A stretch of DNA of 64,000 nucleotides from CAZKWG01 sp964615375 (GCA_964615375.1 CAZTOW010000019.1:62001-126000), one strand, 5' to 3'; positions 50,027-58,952 are shown, counted from the stretch's first letter. A program made the numbers and translations. The notes: generated from the letters alone by a model not told the origin.

Positions 50027-50886
50027 GTTCCGGCCGAGCGGGAGGCGGAGGCGCCGCCCAGCAGGCTGACGAGCTGGTCTCCCTCCACGTCCAGGTCCAT
50101 CAGCAGCCGCAGGCTCAGCGCGCCCTGCTCCGCCAGCATGGGCAGGCCGGTCTGCGTGCGCAGGCCCCGCTCCGCGGCGCGCTGCAAGGTCGGCGAGCTC
50201 CGGTGGTAGTTGATGTCGCAGAAGATCGCGTGGTCGGGCAGCGCGTCCACCGGGAGCTGGTCCACCACGTTGTCCGGGCCGGGCGTGGTCGCGTCGATGA
50301 CCAGGTCGGCGCGGCTGGCGACGCTCTGGAAGCTGCCCACGCTCAGCGGCAGCGGGATGGCGGTCACGCCGCGGGCCCGCAGGTCGGCGGCCAGCCGCTC
50401 CGCCCGGGAGAAGGTGCGGTTCAGGATGGCGAAGCGCACGAAGCCGTCGCTGACCAGGGCGTCGGCGATGGCCCGCGCCGAGCCGCCCGCGCCCAGCAGG
50501 ACCGCCGAGCTGCCCACGTCCGGCCCGAAGGCCTTGTGGAGCGCGATGACGAAGCCGATCCCGTCGGTGTTGTCACCCACCAGCCGCCCGCCGCGCCAGG
50601 CCGCCACGTTCACCGCCCCCGCGCGCTGCGCCACGGGGGTCAGCTCGTCCATCAGCTCCAGCGCCGCCTCCTTGTGCGGGCAGGTCAGGTGGACGCCGGA
50701 GATCTGGCGGGTCCGCACCGCGCCCAGCGCCGCCGGGAGCTCGCTGGAGCGCACCTCCACGGCGTCATAGGTCGCGTTCAGGCCCTCGCGCTGAAACAGC
50801 GCGTTGTACATGGAGGGCGAGCGCGACTGGCGCACGGGGTCGCCGAAGATCGCGAGGCGCAGGGGCTGGTCGGGAGTGGCCGTCAT
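50023..50886 (-). CDS. aroE: shikimate dehydrogenase
   Basis: Encodes 287 residues from the ATG at 50884-50886 with GGGGG upstream. Substrate-binding start LAIFGDPVRQSRSPSMYNALF, catalytic lysine in HLTCPHKEAAL, aspartate in DNTDGIGF, NADP motif LLGAGGSARAIADAL, NRTFSRAE and the C-terminal glutamine segment MLAEQGALSLRL. It reduces 3-dehydroshikimate to shikimate on the way to chorismate. It leads the men operon, so chorismate supply and menaquinone synthesis appear transcriptionally linked. A quinate/shikimate dehydrogenase (YdiB-like) role is possible. The 49 bases upstream contain no clear promoter. Confidence 0.92.
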   Translation of the reverse strand: MTATPDQPLRLAIFGDPVRQSRSPSMYNALFQREGLNATYDAVEVRSSELPAALGAVRTRQISGVHLTCPHKEAALELMDELTPVAQRAGAVNVAAWRGGRLVGDNTDGIGFVIALHKAFGPDVGSSAVLLGAGGSARAIADALVSDGFVRFAILNRTFSRAERLAADLRARGVTAIPLPLSVGSFQSVASRADLVIDATTPGPDNVVDQLPVDALPDHAIFCDINYHRSSPTLQRAAERGLRTQTGLPMLAEQGALSLRLLMDLDVEGDQLVSLLGGASASRSAGT

Positions 50887-50935
50887 CGGGGGACCCCCTC
50901 TATCCCGATTCCGCGTGCGCGCTAAGCCACCCCGC

Positions 50936-52855
50936 TCACGAACAGCTGCCCGAGCTCCCCGAGCAGGTGAAGCTGGCGGAGCTCCCGTAGGCGTTGGTGT
51001 AGACGCGGGCGTAGCCCAGGACCACGTCGTAGCTGCTGTTGTCCTCGTCGCCGGTGCCAAAGTCGCAGGACTTCGCCGTGATCGAGCCCGTGTAGGTGAT
51101 GTAGACCCCGCCCCCGTAGCTGCCCGAGCCGTTGGCCCAGACCCCGCCGCCGCCCGAGCAGTCCATCGAGAGCGCGCCCCAGTACCCGTAGATCCCGCCC
51201 CCGTAGGTCGCGGTGTTGTCGTAGATGGAGGTGTCGGTGAACGAGGCGGAGTTGTAGTTCGTGTAGACCCCACCGCCGTAGGAGGCCGAGTTCCCCGAGA
51301 TCTCGGAGTTCTCCACCTCCAGGCCGGAGTAGTAGACCCACAGCGCCCCGCCCTGGGAGCCGCTGTTCCCCGTGAAGCTGCTGTCGTAGACGGTCAGGTA
51401 GGTGCCGGTCGTGTAGCTGCCGGTGCCGGCGTAGACCGCGCCGCCGTAGGAGCCGGCCTCGTTGGCGTCGAAGGTGCTGCTCTCGATGGAGATCACCGTG
51501 TCCAGGCCGGAGATCGCGCCCCCCTCGCTCTTCGAGGTGTTCTCGCTGAAGCTGCTACCGGTGACGGTCAGCGTCCCGTCGCTGATGTAGATGGCCCCGC
51601 CCTGATCGGTGGCCTGGTTGCCCTTCAGCACGCAGTCCTCGACCAGCAGCGTGGGCTCGCTGTCCTTGCTGTAGATGGCCCCGCCCGACTCCCCGTAGCC
51701 GTCGGCGAGGGTGAGCTCGGAGAGGCTCACCGTGCTCTTGTCGGCGTTGATGACCAGCACGTTGTCCGCGCCGCCCCCGGAGAGCACCGTGTCCTCCGCC
51801 CCGTAGCGGCCCACGAGGCTCAGCTCGCTGGACCGGACATGGAGGGAGACGTACCAGGTCCCCGGGCAGACGTAGAGGGTGCCCGAGGAGGTGAGCGAGT
51901 AGCTGACGGGGGCGCCGTCGGTGCCGGCCCCCAGGATAGTGCTGAGATCGGTCTCCGAGCCCGAGCTGGCGACGAAGCGCGCCCCGGTCTCCGAGCCGTC
52001 GCAGTCGTCGTCCACGCCGTCGCAGGCGGTCTCCGTGGCGTCCGGGTTGATCGCGGCGTCGGCGTCGTCGCAGTCGCTGTCGTCCAGGATCCACCGCGAC
52101 GAGCTCTCGCAGCGCCCCTCGGACACGCTCGGGTCGCCGAAGCCGTCGGCGTCGCCGTCGTAGTAGTAGGTGGAGGTGCCCTCCGGGTCGTCGTCCACCT
52201 CGCCGTCGCAGTCGTTGTCCAGCTCGTCGCAGCGCTCCGCCGCGCCAGGGTTGATCTCCCCGTTGGCGTCGTCGCAGTCGTCGGAGTTGCTCACGAAGCC
52301 CGTGGGCGCCTCGCAGGCGCGGGCCGGGGTCTCCGGGTCGCCGAAGCCGTCGTCGTCCACGTCCGCGAAGTAGAGGGACTCGTCCAGGTCCTCGTCCGTG
52401 CGGTCGTCGCAGTCGTTGTCGGCCCCGTCGCAGATCTCCTCGGCCCCGGGGTACACGAAGGGGTCGTCGTCGTCGCAGTCCCCGCCCTGGGCCACGGCGC
52501 CCTCGGGCTCCTCGCAGGCCAGCTCGCCGTCCCCCTCGCCCCAGCCGTCGCGGTCGTCGTCCACGTACCAGCGCTCGCCGTCGGCGGCGCCCTCGTCCGT
52601 CTCGCCGTCGCAGTCCTCGTCGCGCCCGTCGCAGGTCTCCGCCGCGCCGGGGAAGACGCCGGGGTCCTCGTCGTCGCAGTCGTCCTCGGCGTAGCCGTCC
52701 CCGTCGAGGTCCTGGCCTTCTCCCTCGCCTTCGCCCTCTCCCTCGCCTTCGCCCTCCCCTTCGCCCTCGCCGGAGTCTCCGGGGGGAGCGCTCTCTTTCT
52801 CCTCAGGGGCGGGGCAGGCGGTGAGCAGGAGCAGGACCAGCAGCTTCGTTCGCAT
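50936..52855 (-). CDS. lipoprotein with MopE-type repeats and a polymorphic-membrane-protein-like beta-helix
   Basis: Encodes 639 residues. The lipoprotein signal is LLVLLLLTAC. A Gly-Glu repeat tract links to four CDG/CDE metal-binding signatures (CDGRDEDCDGETDEG, CDGADNDCDDRTDED, CDELDNDCDGEVDDD, CDGVDDDCDGSETGA) with intervening DDRDGWGEGD-type loops. From about residue 270 the sequence becomes a right-handed beta-helix of GGAIY/GNSA coils (GGAIYSKDSEP, FDANEAGSYGGAVYAG, SGNSASYGGGVYTNYNS) as in chlamydial Pmp and pectate-lyase-like adhesins. Probably surface exposed. It is downstream of the aroE operon's start in the same direction but separated by 49 bases. Confidence 0.85.
   Translation of the reverse strand: MRTKLLVLLLLTACPAPEEKESAPPGDSGEGEGEGEGEGEGEGEGEGQDLDGDGYAEDDCDDEDPGVFPGAAETCDGRDEDCDGETDEGAADGERWYVDDDRDGWGEGDGELACEEPEGAVAQGGDCDDDDPFVYPGAEEICDGADNDCDDRTDEDLDESLYFADVDDDGFGDPETPARACEAPTGFVSNSDDCDDANGEINPGAAERCDELDNDCDGEVDDDPEGTSTYYYDGDADGFGDPSVSEGRCESSSRWILDDSDCDDADAAINPDATETACDGVDDDCDGSETGARFVASSGSETDLSTILGAGTDGAPVSYSLTSSGTLYVCPGTWYVSLHVRSSELSLVGRYGAEDTVLSGGGADNVLVINADKSTVSLSELTLADGYGESGGAIYSKDSEPTLLVEDCVLKGNQATDQGGAIYISDGTLTVTGSSFSENTSKSEGGAISGLDTVISIESSTFDANEAGSYGGAVYAGTGSYTTGTYLTVYDSSFTGNSGSQGGALWVYYSGLEVENSEISGNSASYGGGVYTNYNSASFTDTSIYDNTATYGGGIYGYWGALSMDCSGGGGVWANGSGSYGGGVYITYTGSITAKSCDFGTGDEDNSSYDVVLGYARVYTNAYGSSASFTCSGSSGSCS
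52715..52771 (-). repeat. Gly-Glu dipeptide repeat tract
   Basis: Nineteen codons alternating Gly and Glu (nine and a half GE units) with synonymous changes, forming a 57-base low-complexity run in the MopE/beta-helix lipoprotein gene. It serves as an acidic flexible spacer between lipid anchor and repeats and can change length in frame. Confidence 0.9.
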
Positions 52856-52884
52856 GTGGACTCCGGGATACGTCGGAGTCTAAC

Positions 52885-53832
52885 TCAAGTCCGGGGCAGC
52901 CGCCGGGCGAGCTCGCTGAGCGCCTCGACCGGCATCCCCAGCTCCCGCCCGCGGTGGATCCAGCTCGCCAGCATGGCGCGGGTCTGGTCGCCGACCTTGG
53001 TGAAGTGGACGCGCAGGAAGGTCTCGAAGGGGATGGGCGCGACCCGGGCCGCCAGGCGCAGGCCGAGCGAGAGCAGGCGGCGGCGGGCCAGGAGCTGCAC
53101 GGGCCAGACGGGGATGCCGAAGATCGCGCCGGAGATGCCCAGGATCTCGCGGGCGGCGGCGGCGCTGACGCGGGAGATGGGGTCCCGGCGCCAGGGGGTG
53201 AAGCCCCAGCCGACCACCTCCAGCCCGGCCACGCAGCTGATCAGGATCGCGCTGCCCAGCGCCCCGTCCCGGGCGGCGTCCGCGCTGCGATCGGCGGGGA
53301 GCCCGCCCCGCTTCAGCAGATCGAGGATGGTGTCCACCGCCGCCTCCGGGCCGCTGAAGCGGCTCTTCACCACAGGCGGGAACCAGAAGCCCGTGCCCTG
53401 GGGGCCCTGCTGGCCGGGCAGCGGGGCGGGCCAGGCGGAGAAGCCGATGAGCCCGGTCACCAGCCGCCCCTCGGGGAGCTTCGCGCGGAGGAGGGCCTGG
53501 TCATCCACCCTGGGTTGCAGGCTCACCACGATCGCGTCGGGCACGGCGCGCAGCAGCTCGTCCAGCCAGGGTCCGTCCAGCGCGGTGGACGAGACGCAGA
53601 GCCAGACCTGATCCCAGCGGGAGAGGGCGGCCTCCACCGGGGCGTCCAGGACCGTGGACGGGATCCAGTCCCAGCCCTCCTCGTGGGTGGGCTCCAGGTG
53701 GAAGCCGGCGCGGGCCTCACGGGCGTAGCGGGGCTTGACCAGCACGCCCACCTCGGCGCCAGCGGCATGCAGGTGGGCGCCGTAGACCTGGCCCACGGCC
53801 CCCGCGCCGACGATGAGGACGCGGGCGCTCAC
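52885..53832 (-). CDS. ApbA/PanE-like ketopantoate reductase family protein
   Basis: Encodes 315 residues from a GTG at 53830-53832 that overlaps the pheT stop. The N-terminal Rossmann motif is VLIVGAGAVGQVYGAHLHAAGAEVGVLV, the start expected for 2-dehydropantoate 2-reductases. The rest (WDQVWLCVSSTALDGPWLDELL, GLIGFSAWP, then LRVHFTKVGDQTRAMLASWIHRGRELGMPVEAL) keeps the family layout, including the late conserved helix. However, the PanE lysine and glutamate motifs are not obvious, so the substrate is uncertain. Confidence 0.7.
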   Translation of the reverse strand: MSARVLIVGAGAVGQVYGAHLHAAGAEVGVLVKPRYAREARAGFHLEPTHEEGWDWIPSTVLDAPVEAALSRWDQVWLCVSSTALDGPWLDELLRAVPDAIVVSLQPRVDDQALLRAKLPEGRLVTGLIGFSAWPAPLPGQQGPQGTGFWFPPVVKSRFSGPEAAVDTILDLLKRGGLPADRSADAARDGALGSAILISCVAGLEVVGWGFTPWRRDPISRVSAAAAREILGISGAIFGIPVWPVQLLARRRLLSLGLRLAARVAPIPFETFLRVHFTKVGDQTRAMLASWIHRGRELGMPVEALSELARRLPRT

Positions 53833-55925
53833 GCCCGAAGCCGGACGCCCTCGGCGCCCAGCGCTGCCACGACCGCGTCGATGAGCCCGCTGAGCGCGGC
53901 GTTGATCTCCTCGGCCGTGCGCGCCGGGGCCCGCTGGTCGAGGCGCAGGGCGAAGGTCACGGTCCGCACGGGCGCGCCGCCCTCCTCGTGGTGGAAGACG
54001 TCCGTCATCTTCACCGTCCGCAGCCAGTCCGGCCCGTGCGCCACCAGCGTCTCCGAGACGCGGCGCGCGGAGAAGCCGTGGGGCAGCGTGAACGCGAGGC
54101 TGCGGTCGATGGGCTGGAGGGGCGAGGGCTCGACGTAGCTGCCCCGGCGGCCCGGAGCCAGCAGCGCGTCGGCCGAGATCTCCAGGTAGCAGGGGCGCTC
54201 GCGCTTGACGCCGAAGGCCCTCAGCACCGCCGGGTGGACCTCGCCCAGCAGGCCGACGACCTGATCCCCGAGCAGCACGGCGCCGCGTCGGCCGGGATGC
54301 AGAAGAGAGGAGTGCAGGAGGGTGGCCAGAGGTGCCCCCTCCTCGAGCTCGCCCACGCGCAGCGGGAGCCCGAGGGCGAGGCCGATCTCCTCCACCAGCC
54401 CCTTGAGCGTCCAGATGTCCGCCGGGCGAGGCCGGCTGTCCCAGCCCCGCGCCCGATCCACGCCCCAGACCGTGGCCCAGAGCAGGCGGCGCTCCGTGTT
54501 GACGCCGTTGGGGGCCGCCGGGTCGGGGTGGAAGGTGCGGGTCCACTCGAAGATCCGCCCGTCCTCCACCTTGCGGCGCAGGTTCGAGGCCGCGGCGTCC
54601 ACCGCCTGGAGCAGCGCGTTGTTCTTCAGCAGCCCGCTGGCCCGGTCGAGCGCGTTGGTGGTCTCGACGTGAGCCCAGAGCGGGTGCCCCTCGGGGAGCC
54701 CCAGCTTCTCGAAGGTGGATCGCCCGTAGAAGCCGTCGGTGATGACCTCGTAGAAGCCCGCGCCGACCAGCACCTCGGAGGCGCTCGCCTCGATCTGCTC
54801 GGAGGGGGAGGGGAGGGCGCCCAGCGCGACGGGGGGCAGGGAGATGGGGGTGTTGTTGTAGCCGATGGACCTGGCTAGCTCTTCTAGTATATCGGCGACG
54901 AACTCCACGTCCCAGATCCGCCAGGAGGGGATCCGCACCAGCAGCTCGTCCCCGCGCACCTCGACCCCGAAGCCGTAGCGGCGCAGGCGGCCGGCGGCCT
55001 CGTCCGCGCTGAGGTCGATCTCCAGGCTCTGCCGGATGGTCTCCGGGGTGAGCGCGAGGCCCTGGTCTGGGGCCTTCCAGTCGCCCGCCAGCGCGCTGAG
55101 GCCCACGCGACGCCAGCTCCCGGTGCCCTCCAGCAGCCCGACCACGCGCCCGGCGCCCACCAGCGGCAGCTCCGGGTCGGCCCCGCGCTCGAAGCGGGCG
55201 GAGGCGTCGGTGTGGACGTTCAGGGCGCGGCTGGCCTTGCGCACGGCGACGGGGTCGAAGGTGGCGCTCTCCAGGAGGATGCGCCGGCTGTCGGCCGTGG
55301 TCTTGCTGTCCTCGCAGCCGATCACCCCGGCCACGGCCAGGATCTTCTCGTCGTCGGCGATGACCAGCGCGCCCTCGGGGAGCTCGCGCGGCTCGGGCTG
55401 GAAGAGCAGCCAGGCCCGCTCGCCCGCCCGGCTCTGCCGCACGACCACCGCGCCCTTGATCTTGTCGGCGTCGAAGGCATGCGTGGGCTGCCCCAGCTCC
55501 AGGTTGGAGAGGTTGGTGGCGTCCACGGGCGCCGACAGGCTGTGGATGCCCGCCGCCTCCAGGGTCGCCAGGTCCGCCGCCTCCAGCGGGCGCGGCTCGC
55601 CCACGCGCTCCAGCAGGGTGGCGCTGTAGCGCAGGCAGAGCGGGGTCTCGATCCGCACCTCCACCGGGCCGGCGCCGACCAGCAGCGGCGCGACCGCGGG
55701 CAGGCTCAGCTCCCCGCCCGTCCGCCCCGTGATCTCCCGGGCCACCCCGGCGTAGCAGTGGTGATCGCCGCGGTTCGCCAGCAGCTCCAGCGTGAACACC
55801 GGCCCCTGGGCCGTGCGCTCCAGGCGCTTGACCTCCAGCCCCAGATCGTCCAGCAGCAGCCGCAGCGCGCCCAGATCCTCGGGCAGGCTCGTGTAGCGCT
55901 TCAGGATCTCGACCGCGATCCTCAT
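53829..55925 (-). CDS. pheT: phenylalanine--tRNA ligase beta subunit, lacking the N-terminal tRNA-binding domain
   Basis: Encodes 698 residues, about 100 fewer than usual. It starts normally (VEILKRYTSLPEDLGALRLLLDDLGLEVKRLE) but passes directly to FTLELLANRGDHHCYAGVAREI, the segment normally found after the EMAP-II/OB-type tRNA-binding domain. The B3/B4 editing region (LCLRYSATLLERVG, LGQPTHAFDADKIKG), the B5 domain (FDPVAVRKASRALNVHTDASARFERG), the catalytic-like core and a C-terminal anticodon-binding FDX-ACB domain (PSPLQPIDRSLAFTLPHG) remain. The start ATG at 55923-55925 overlaps the pheS stop. A gap-free frame shows this is a true domain loss rather than a frameshift. Confidence 0.93.
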   Translation of the reverse strand: MRIAVEILKRYTSLPEDLGALRLLLDDLGLEVKRLERTAQGPVFTLELLANRGDHHCYAGVAREITGRTGGELSLPAVAPLLVGAGPVEVRIETPLCLRYSATLLERVGEPRPLEAADLATLEAAGIHSLSAPVDATNLSNLELGQPTHAFDADKIKGAVVVRQSRAGERAWLLFQPEPRELPEGALVIADDEKILAVAGVIGCEDSKTTADSRRILLESATFDPVAVRKASRALNVHTDASARFERGADPELPLVGAGRVVGLLEGTGSWRRVGLSALAGDWKAPDQGLALTPETIRQSLEIDLSADEAAGRLRRYGFGVEVRGDELLVRIPSWRIWDVEFVADILEELARSIGYNNTPISLPPVALGALPSPSEQIEASASEVLVGAGFYEVITDGFYGRSTFEKLGLPEGHPLWAHVETTNALDRASGLLKNNALLQAVDAAASNLRRKVEDGRIFEWTRTFHPDPAAPNGVNTERRLLWATVWGVDRARGWDSRPRPADIWTLKGLVEEIGLALGLPLRVGELEEGAPLATLLHSSLLHPGRRGAVLLGDQVVGLLGEVHPAVLRAFGVKRERPCYLEISADALLAPGRRGSYVEPSPLQPIDRSLAFTLPHGFSARRVSETLVAHGPDWLRTVKMTDVFHHEEGGAPVRTVTFALRLDQRAPARTAEEINAALSGLIDAVVAALGAEGVRLRA

Positions 55926-56965
55926 CGGCCACCCCCGCGGTGGATGTTGGTGAGCACCTCGAGGTCCGGCTCGTAGAGCCCGCGCACCTTGTTCACGCCG
56001 GCCCACTGGCTGGCCATGCGGGTGGTGCCGAAGCCGAAGGCGAAGCCGCTGACCTCGTTCGGGTCGTATCCGAACTGCATCAACACCTTGGGGTGGACCA
56101 TGCCGGCGCCTAGGATCGTGACCCAGCCCGCGTGGTGACAGGCCTCGCAGCCCGCGCCGTCGCAGACGGTGCAGCTCACGTCTACGCCCACGCTGGGCTC
56201 CGTGTACGGGTAGAACTTGGGCTTGAAGCGCACCCGGCGCTCCTGGCCGAAGAGGGCGCGGGCCACGAAGCTCAGCGTGCCCTTCAGGTGACCGAAGGTC
56301 ACGCCGCGGTCCACCCACAGCCCCTCGAGCTGATGGAACATTGCGAGGTGCGTGGCGTCCACGGCCTCGTTCCGGTACACGCGCCCGGCGCTGGCCACCC
56401 GGATGGGCAAGGAGGGCCGGGCCTCCAGCACCCGCGCCTGCACCGTCGTCGTGTGCGAGCGCAGCAGCAGCCCGCCCGTCACCCAGAAGGTGTCCTGCAT
56501 GTCGCGGGCGGGGTGGTGCTCGGGGATGTTGAGCGCGTCGAAGTTGTAGAAGGGGCTCTCCACCTCCGGGCCGTCCACCAGCTCGAAGCCGAGCTGACGC
56601 AGCACGTCGAGGCAGCGGGCGTGGACCTGGCTCACCGGGTGGCGCATCCCGCGGGCCTGGGCGAGGCCGGGCAGGCTGAGATCCTGCCACTCGGCGCGGA
56701 GCTGCGCGTCCAGGGCGCGGGCCTCGATGACGGCGGCGGCGGCGGCGAGCTCGCGCTCGACGGTCTCCTGGGCGGCGTGGATGGCGGCGGCGAAGGCCGG
56801 GCGATCCTCGGGCGGGACGTTTCTCAGCTCAGAGAGGGCGGCCTTGACGGCGCTCTTCTTGCCGGTGTGGACGCGGCGGACCTCCTCGAGGGCGGCCGGG
56901 TCCTGGGCGGCGGCCAGGTCGGCGCGGAAGGCGGCGACGAGGGCGTCCAGATCGGGGCGGGGCAT
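55922..56965 (-). CDS. pheS: phenylalanine--tRNA ligase alpha subunit
   Basis: Encodes 347 residues from the ATG at 56963-56965, behind CGGAG. The N-terminal coiled-coil, class II motif 2 (SAGRVYRNEAVDATHLAMFHQLEGL), the PYTEPSVGVDVSC segment, the CTVCDGAGCEACHHAGWVTILGAGMVHPKVL element and motif 3 (SGFAFGFGTTRMA) are all present. It attaches phenylalanine to tRNA-Phe as part of an alpha2beta2 enzyme. An ATG nine codons earlier is less well supported. Confidence 0.95.
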   Translation of the reverse strand: MPRPDLDALVAAFRADLAAAQDPAALEEVRRVHTGKKSAVKAALSELRNVPPEDRPAFAAAIHAAQETVERELAAAAAVIEARALDAQLRAEWQDLSLPGLAQARGMRHPVSQVHARCLDVLRQLGFELVDGPEVESPFYNFDALNIPEHHPARDMQDTFWVTGGLLLRSHTTTVQARVLEARPSLPIRVASAGRVYRNEAVDATHLAMFHQLEGLWVDRGVTFGHLKGTLSFVARALFGQERRVRFKPKFYPYTEPSVGVDVSCTVCDGAGCEACHHAGWVTILGAGMVHPKVLMQFGYDPNEVSGFAFGFGTTRMASQWAGVNKVRGLYEPDLEVLTNIHRGGGR

Positions 56966-57042
56966 GCGTGCTCCGGGTTGACCGCCGCGCATAACCCGCC
57001 CGCGGCGCGCCCGGGATAGCTTGTCGGGGAAGGGAGGGGACC

Positions 57043-57714
57043 ATGAAGGAGACCGGGAAGGGGCTGTGTCTGGCGTTGTCGATCGCGCTGCTGGCCGGCT
57101 GCGACGGGGGAGAGAAGGACAACACCGGAGAGGACGAGCTGAGCTGCACCGAGACCATCGACGAGCTCTCCATCGAGGAGGATTCGCCGCTGGGCTTCGG
57201 CGGGCGCGCGATCACCACGCTGACCTCGGGCGAGCACGACGCGACGCTCACCTACGCCGACAGCAGCACGAGCGGCATGACGCTGAAGGTCAGCTACGCC
57301 GATGGCGACATCCGCTATGTGGACCGGGAGCCGCCCACCGACGGCGGCGCCGACTGGGCGGAGATCTGCCAGGACACGGTGGAGGTGGACGTCACGCTCA
57401 TCTTCCGCACGCAGGACGATGCCTTCGACGAGGACTGGGAGACCGCGCTGTACGCCTACGACATCGACGTGGCCTACTTCAACGCGGAGTTCGACCCGCT
57501 GGACATGGTCGGCGGCTTCGACATCACCGCCTTCGTGACGTCCACCGACTACGACGAGCTCACGGCCTTCGCGTCTGGTCAGGTCGATCTGAGCGGGACC
57601 ACCGGGACCCTCGCTGGTCAGGCCTCGGGGAGCGAGGACTGTGAGGAGGGGGACGAGTGCAGCGCCTGGGCCGAGCAGATCGACATCGGCGCCTGGGTCC
57701 CGGTCAGTAATTGA
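57043..57714 (+). CDS. lipoprotein of unknown function
   Basis: Encodes 223 residues from the ATG at 57043 with GGGAGGGG upstream. Lipoprotein signal LALSIALLAGC is followed by an acidic stretch (EKDNTGEDELS). The mature part is a beta-rich acidic domain with cysteines in ELSCTET, AEICQD and SEDCEEGDEC. No family was recognised. It is divergent from pheS with 77 bases between starts and heads a run of three small lipoprotein genes. Confidence 0.7.
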   Translation: MKETGKGLCLALSIALLAGCDGGEKDNTGEDELSCTETIDELSIEEDSPLGFGGRAITTLTSGEHDATLTYADSSTSGMTLKVSYADGDIRYVDREPPTDGGADWAEICQDTVEVDVTLIFRTQDDAFDEDWETALYAYDIDVAYFNAEFDPLDMVGGFDITAFVTSTDYDELTAFASGQVDLSGTTGTLAGQASGSEDCEEGDECSAWAEQIDIGAWVPVSN

Positions 57715-57821
57715 CCGCTTCGGGCGCGGACGGGTTGCCCTCTGGGGCGCCGCGGGTGAAATTGGTCTCCCCCCCGGGGACACCCATCACAGCCCGCAAT
57801 CCCAGAAAAACGGAGGAGACC

Positions 57822-58286
57822 ATGTCCACCCGACCCCTGATCGCGCTCACGCTCACGACGCTCGCCGCCTGCAGCTTCAACCCCGTCTCCGGTGACTACA
57901 TGTTCGAGGTGGTCAGCTCCGAGAGCGACTGCCCGGAGACCGACACCGGCGACACCGGCGGAGAGGCGGAGCCCACGCCGGTCCCCGTCAGCGTCAACGA
58001 GGACAAGACCACCATGGTCATCGGCGAGGGCGACGCCGGCCTGAGCTGCACGCTGAGCGGCAAGAGCTTCACCTGCCCGGTGGACCCGATGGAGCTGGAC
58101 GGATCGGACTACGGTCTCGACTACCTCGCGACCTACACCTTCGAGAACAGCGGCTCCTGGACGGGCAGCGACAGCTTCGACTACGAGAGCGCCTTCGCGA
58201 TCACCTGCGAGGGCGCGGACTGCGAGACCTACAACCTGCCCACCTGCAGCGGCTCCAGCACGATCGAGGCCACGCTGGTCGAGTAG
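57822..58286 (+). CDS. small cysteine-rich lipoprotein, tandem paralogue 1
   Basis: Encodes 154 residues; the ATG at 57822 has CGGAGGAG upstream and a lipoprotein signal (LIALTLTTLAAC). The mature part reads FNPVSGDYMFEVVSSESDCPETDTGDTGG, then VSVNEDKTTMVIGEGDAGLSCTLSGKSFTCPVDPMELD and ends TCSGSSTIEATLVE. The following gene has the same order of motifs, indicating tandem duplication. Such small DTGG-containing lipoproteins are common in this genome, but no function is known. Confidence 0.75.
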   Translation: MSTRPLIALTLTTLAACSFNPVSGDYMFEVVSSESDCPETDTGDTGGEAEPTPVPVSVNEDKTTMVIGEGDAGLSCTLSGKSFTCPVDPMELDGSDYGLDYLATYTFENSGSWTGSDSFDYESAFAITCEGADCETYNLPTCSGSSTIEATLVE

Positions 58287-58331
58287 TCCCGACACCGTGT
58301 AACAGTACGATAACGACGCTTGACACCCTCG

Positions 58332-58357
58332 GGGCGCCGGGTCACTCCTCGGCGCCC
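58332..58357 (+). terminator. possible rho-independent terminator between two small lipoprotein genes
   Basis: GGGCGCCG (58332-58339) pairs with CGGCGCCC (58350-58357) around a ten-base loop, and is followed by TGAGCTTTTC. The stem is strong but the T run is short and displaced by four bases. It would end transcription after the first tandem paralogue. Confidence 0.4.
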
Positions 58358-58392
58358 TGAGCTTTTCAGGCCTGACTCAACAGGAGATCACC

Positions 58393-58845
58393 ATGACCCG
58401 CGCCCTCGCGCTCGCTTTCTGCCTCGGCTTCATCGCGCTCCCCGCCTGCTTCAGCCCCGTCTCGGGCGAGTACGAGATCACGGCTGTGGAGTCCTCGTCT
58501 GACTGCCCGGACACCGGCGGTGACACCGGCGGCTCCGACGAGCCCTACACGGCCGACGTGAGCGTCAATGACGACAAGTCCGCGATGACCATCGACGACA
58601 TGGACTGCACGCTGGACGGCAAGAGCTTCACCTGTCCGCTCGACCCCTTCGAGCTCGACATGTCCGACTTCGGCATGGACGCGCTGATCTCGATCACCTT
58701 CGACATCGGCGGCAAGTGGACCAGCTCCAGCAGCTTCGACGTGGAGTCCACGGCGGTCACGGCCTGCGACGGCGCCGACTGCGAGAGCGCTGGCGGCCAG
58801 AACTGCACGAGCTCCGCCACCTCCGAGGCCACCCTGGTCGAGTAG
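58393..58845 (+). CDS. small cysteine-rich lipoprotein, tandem paralogue 2
   Basis: Encodes 150 residues with AGGAGATC upstream of the ATG. The signal LGFIALPAC is followed by FSPVSGEYEITAVESSSDCPDTGGDTGG, VSVNDDKSAMTIDDMDCTLDGKSFTCPLDPFELD, and an ending CTSSATSEATLVE that matches paralogue 1 almost word for word. Three cysteine pairs are shared with the first copy. Function unknown; location just upstream of the large toxin-like gene but with its own intervening promoter. Confidence 0.75.
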   Translation: MTRALALAFCLGFIALPACFSPVSGEYEITAVESSSDCPDTGGDTGGSDEPYTADVSVNDDKSAMTIDDMDCTLDGKSFTCPLDPFELDMSDFGMDALISITFDIGGKWTSSSSFDVESTAVTACDGADCESAGGQNCTSSATSEATLVE

Positions 58846-58921
58846 TCGCGCGCGCCGCGCGCAGCGGGAAGTGGCGGGAGGAGGCTCGGGCTCGAAGGAG
58901 GCAAAACTTGCGCGCACCCCC

Positions 58922-58952
58922 TTGCGCGCTTGCCACCGCTCGTGGGTATAAT
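58922..58952 (+). promoter_or_regulatory. sigma-70-type promoter for the toxin-like gene
   Basis: A perfect -10 hexamer TATAAT (58947-58952) is preceded by TTGCGC (58922-58927) with a 19-base spacer. The octamer TTGCGCGC occurs twice, at 58908-58915 and 58922-58929, and may be a regulator site. The start codon of the large gene lies 36 bases after the -10. TATAAT is rare enough in DNA this GC-rich to carry weight. Confidence 0.55.
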
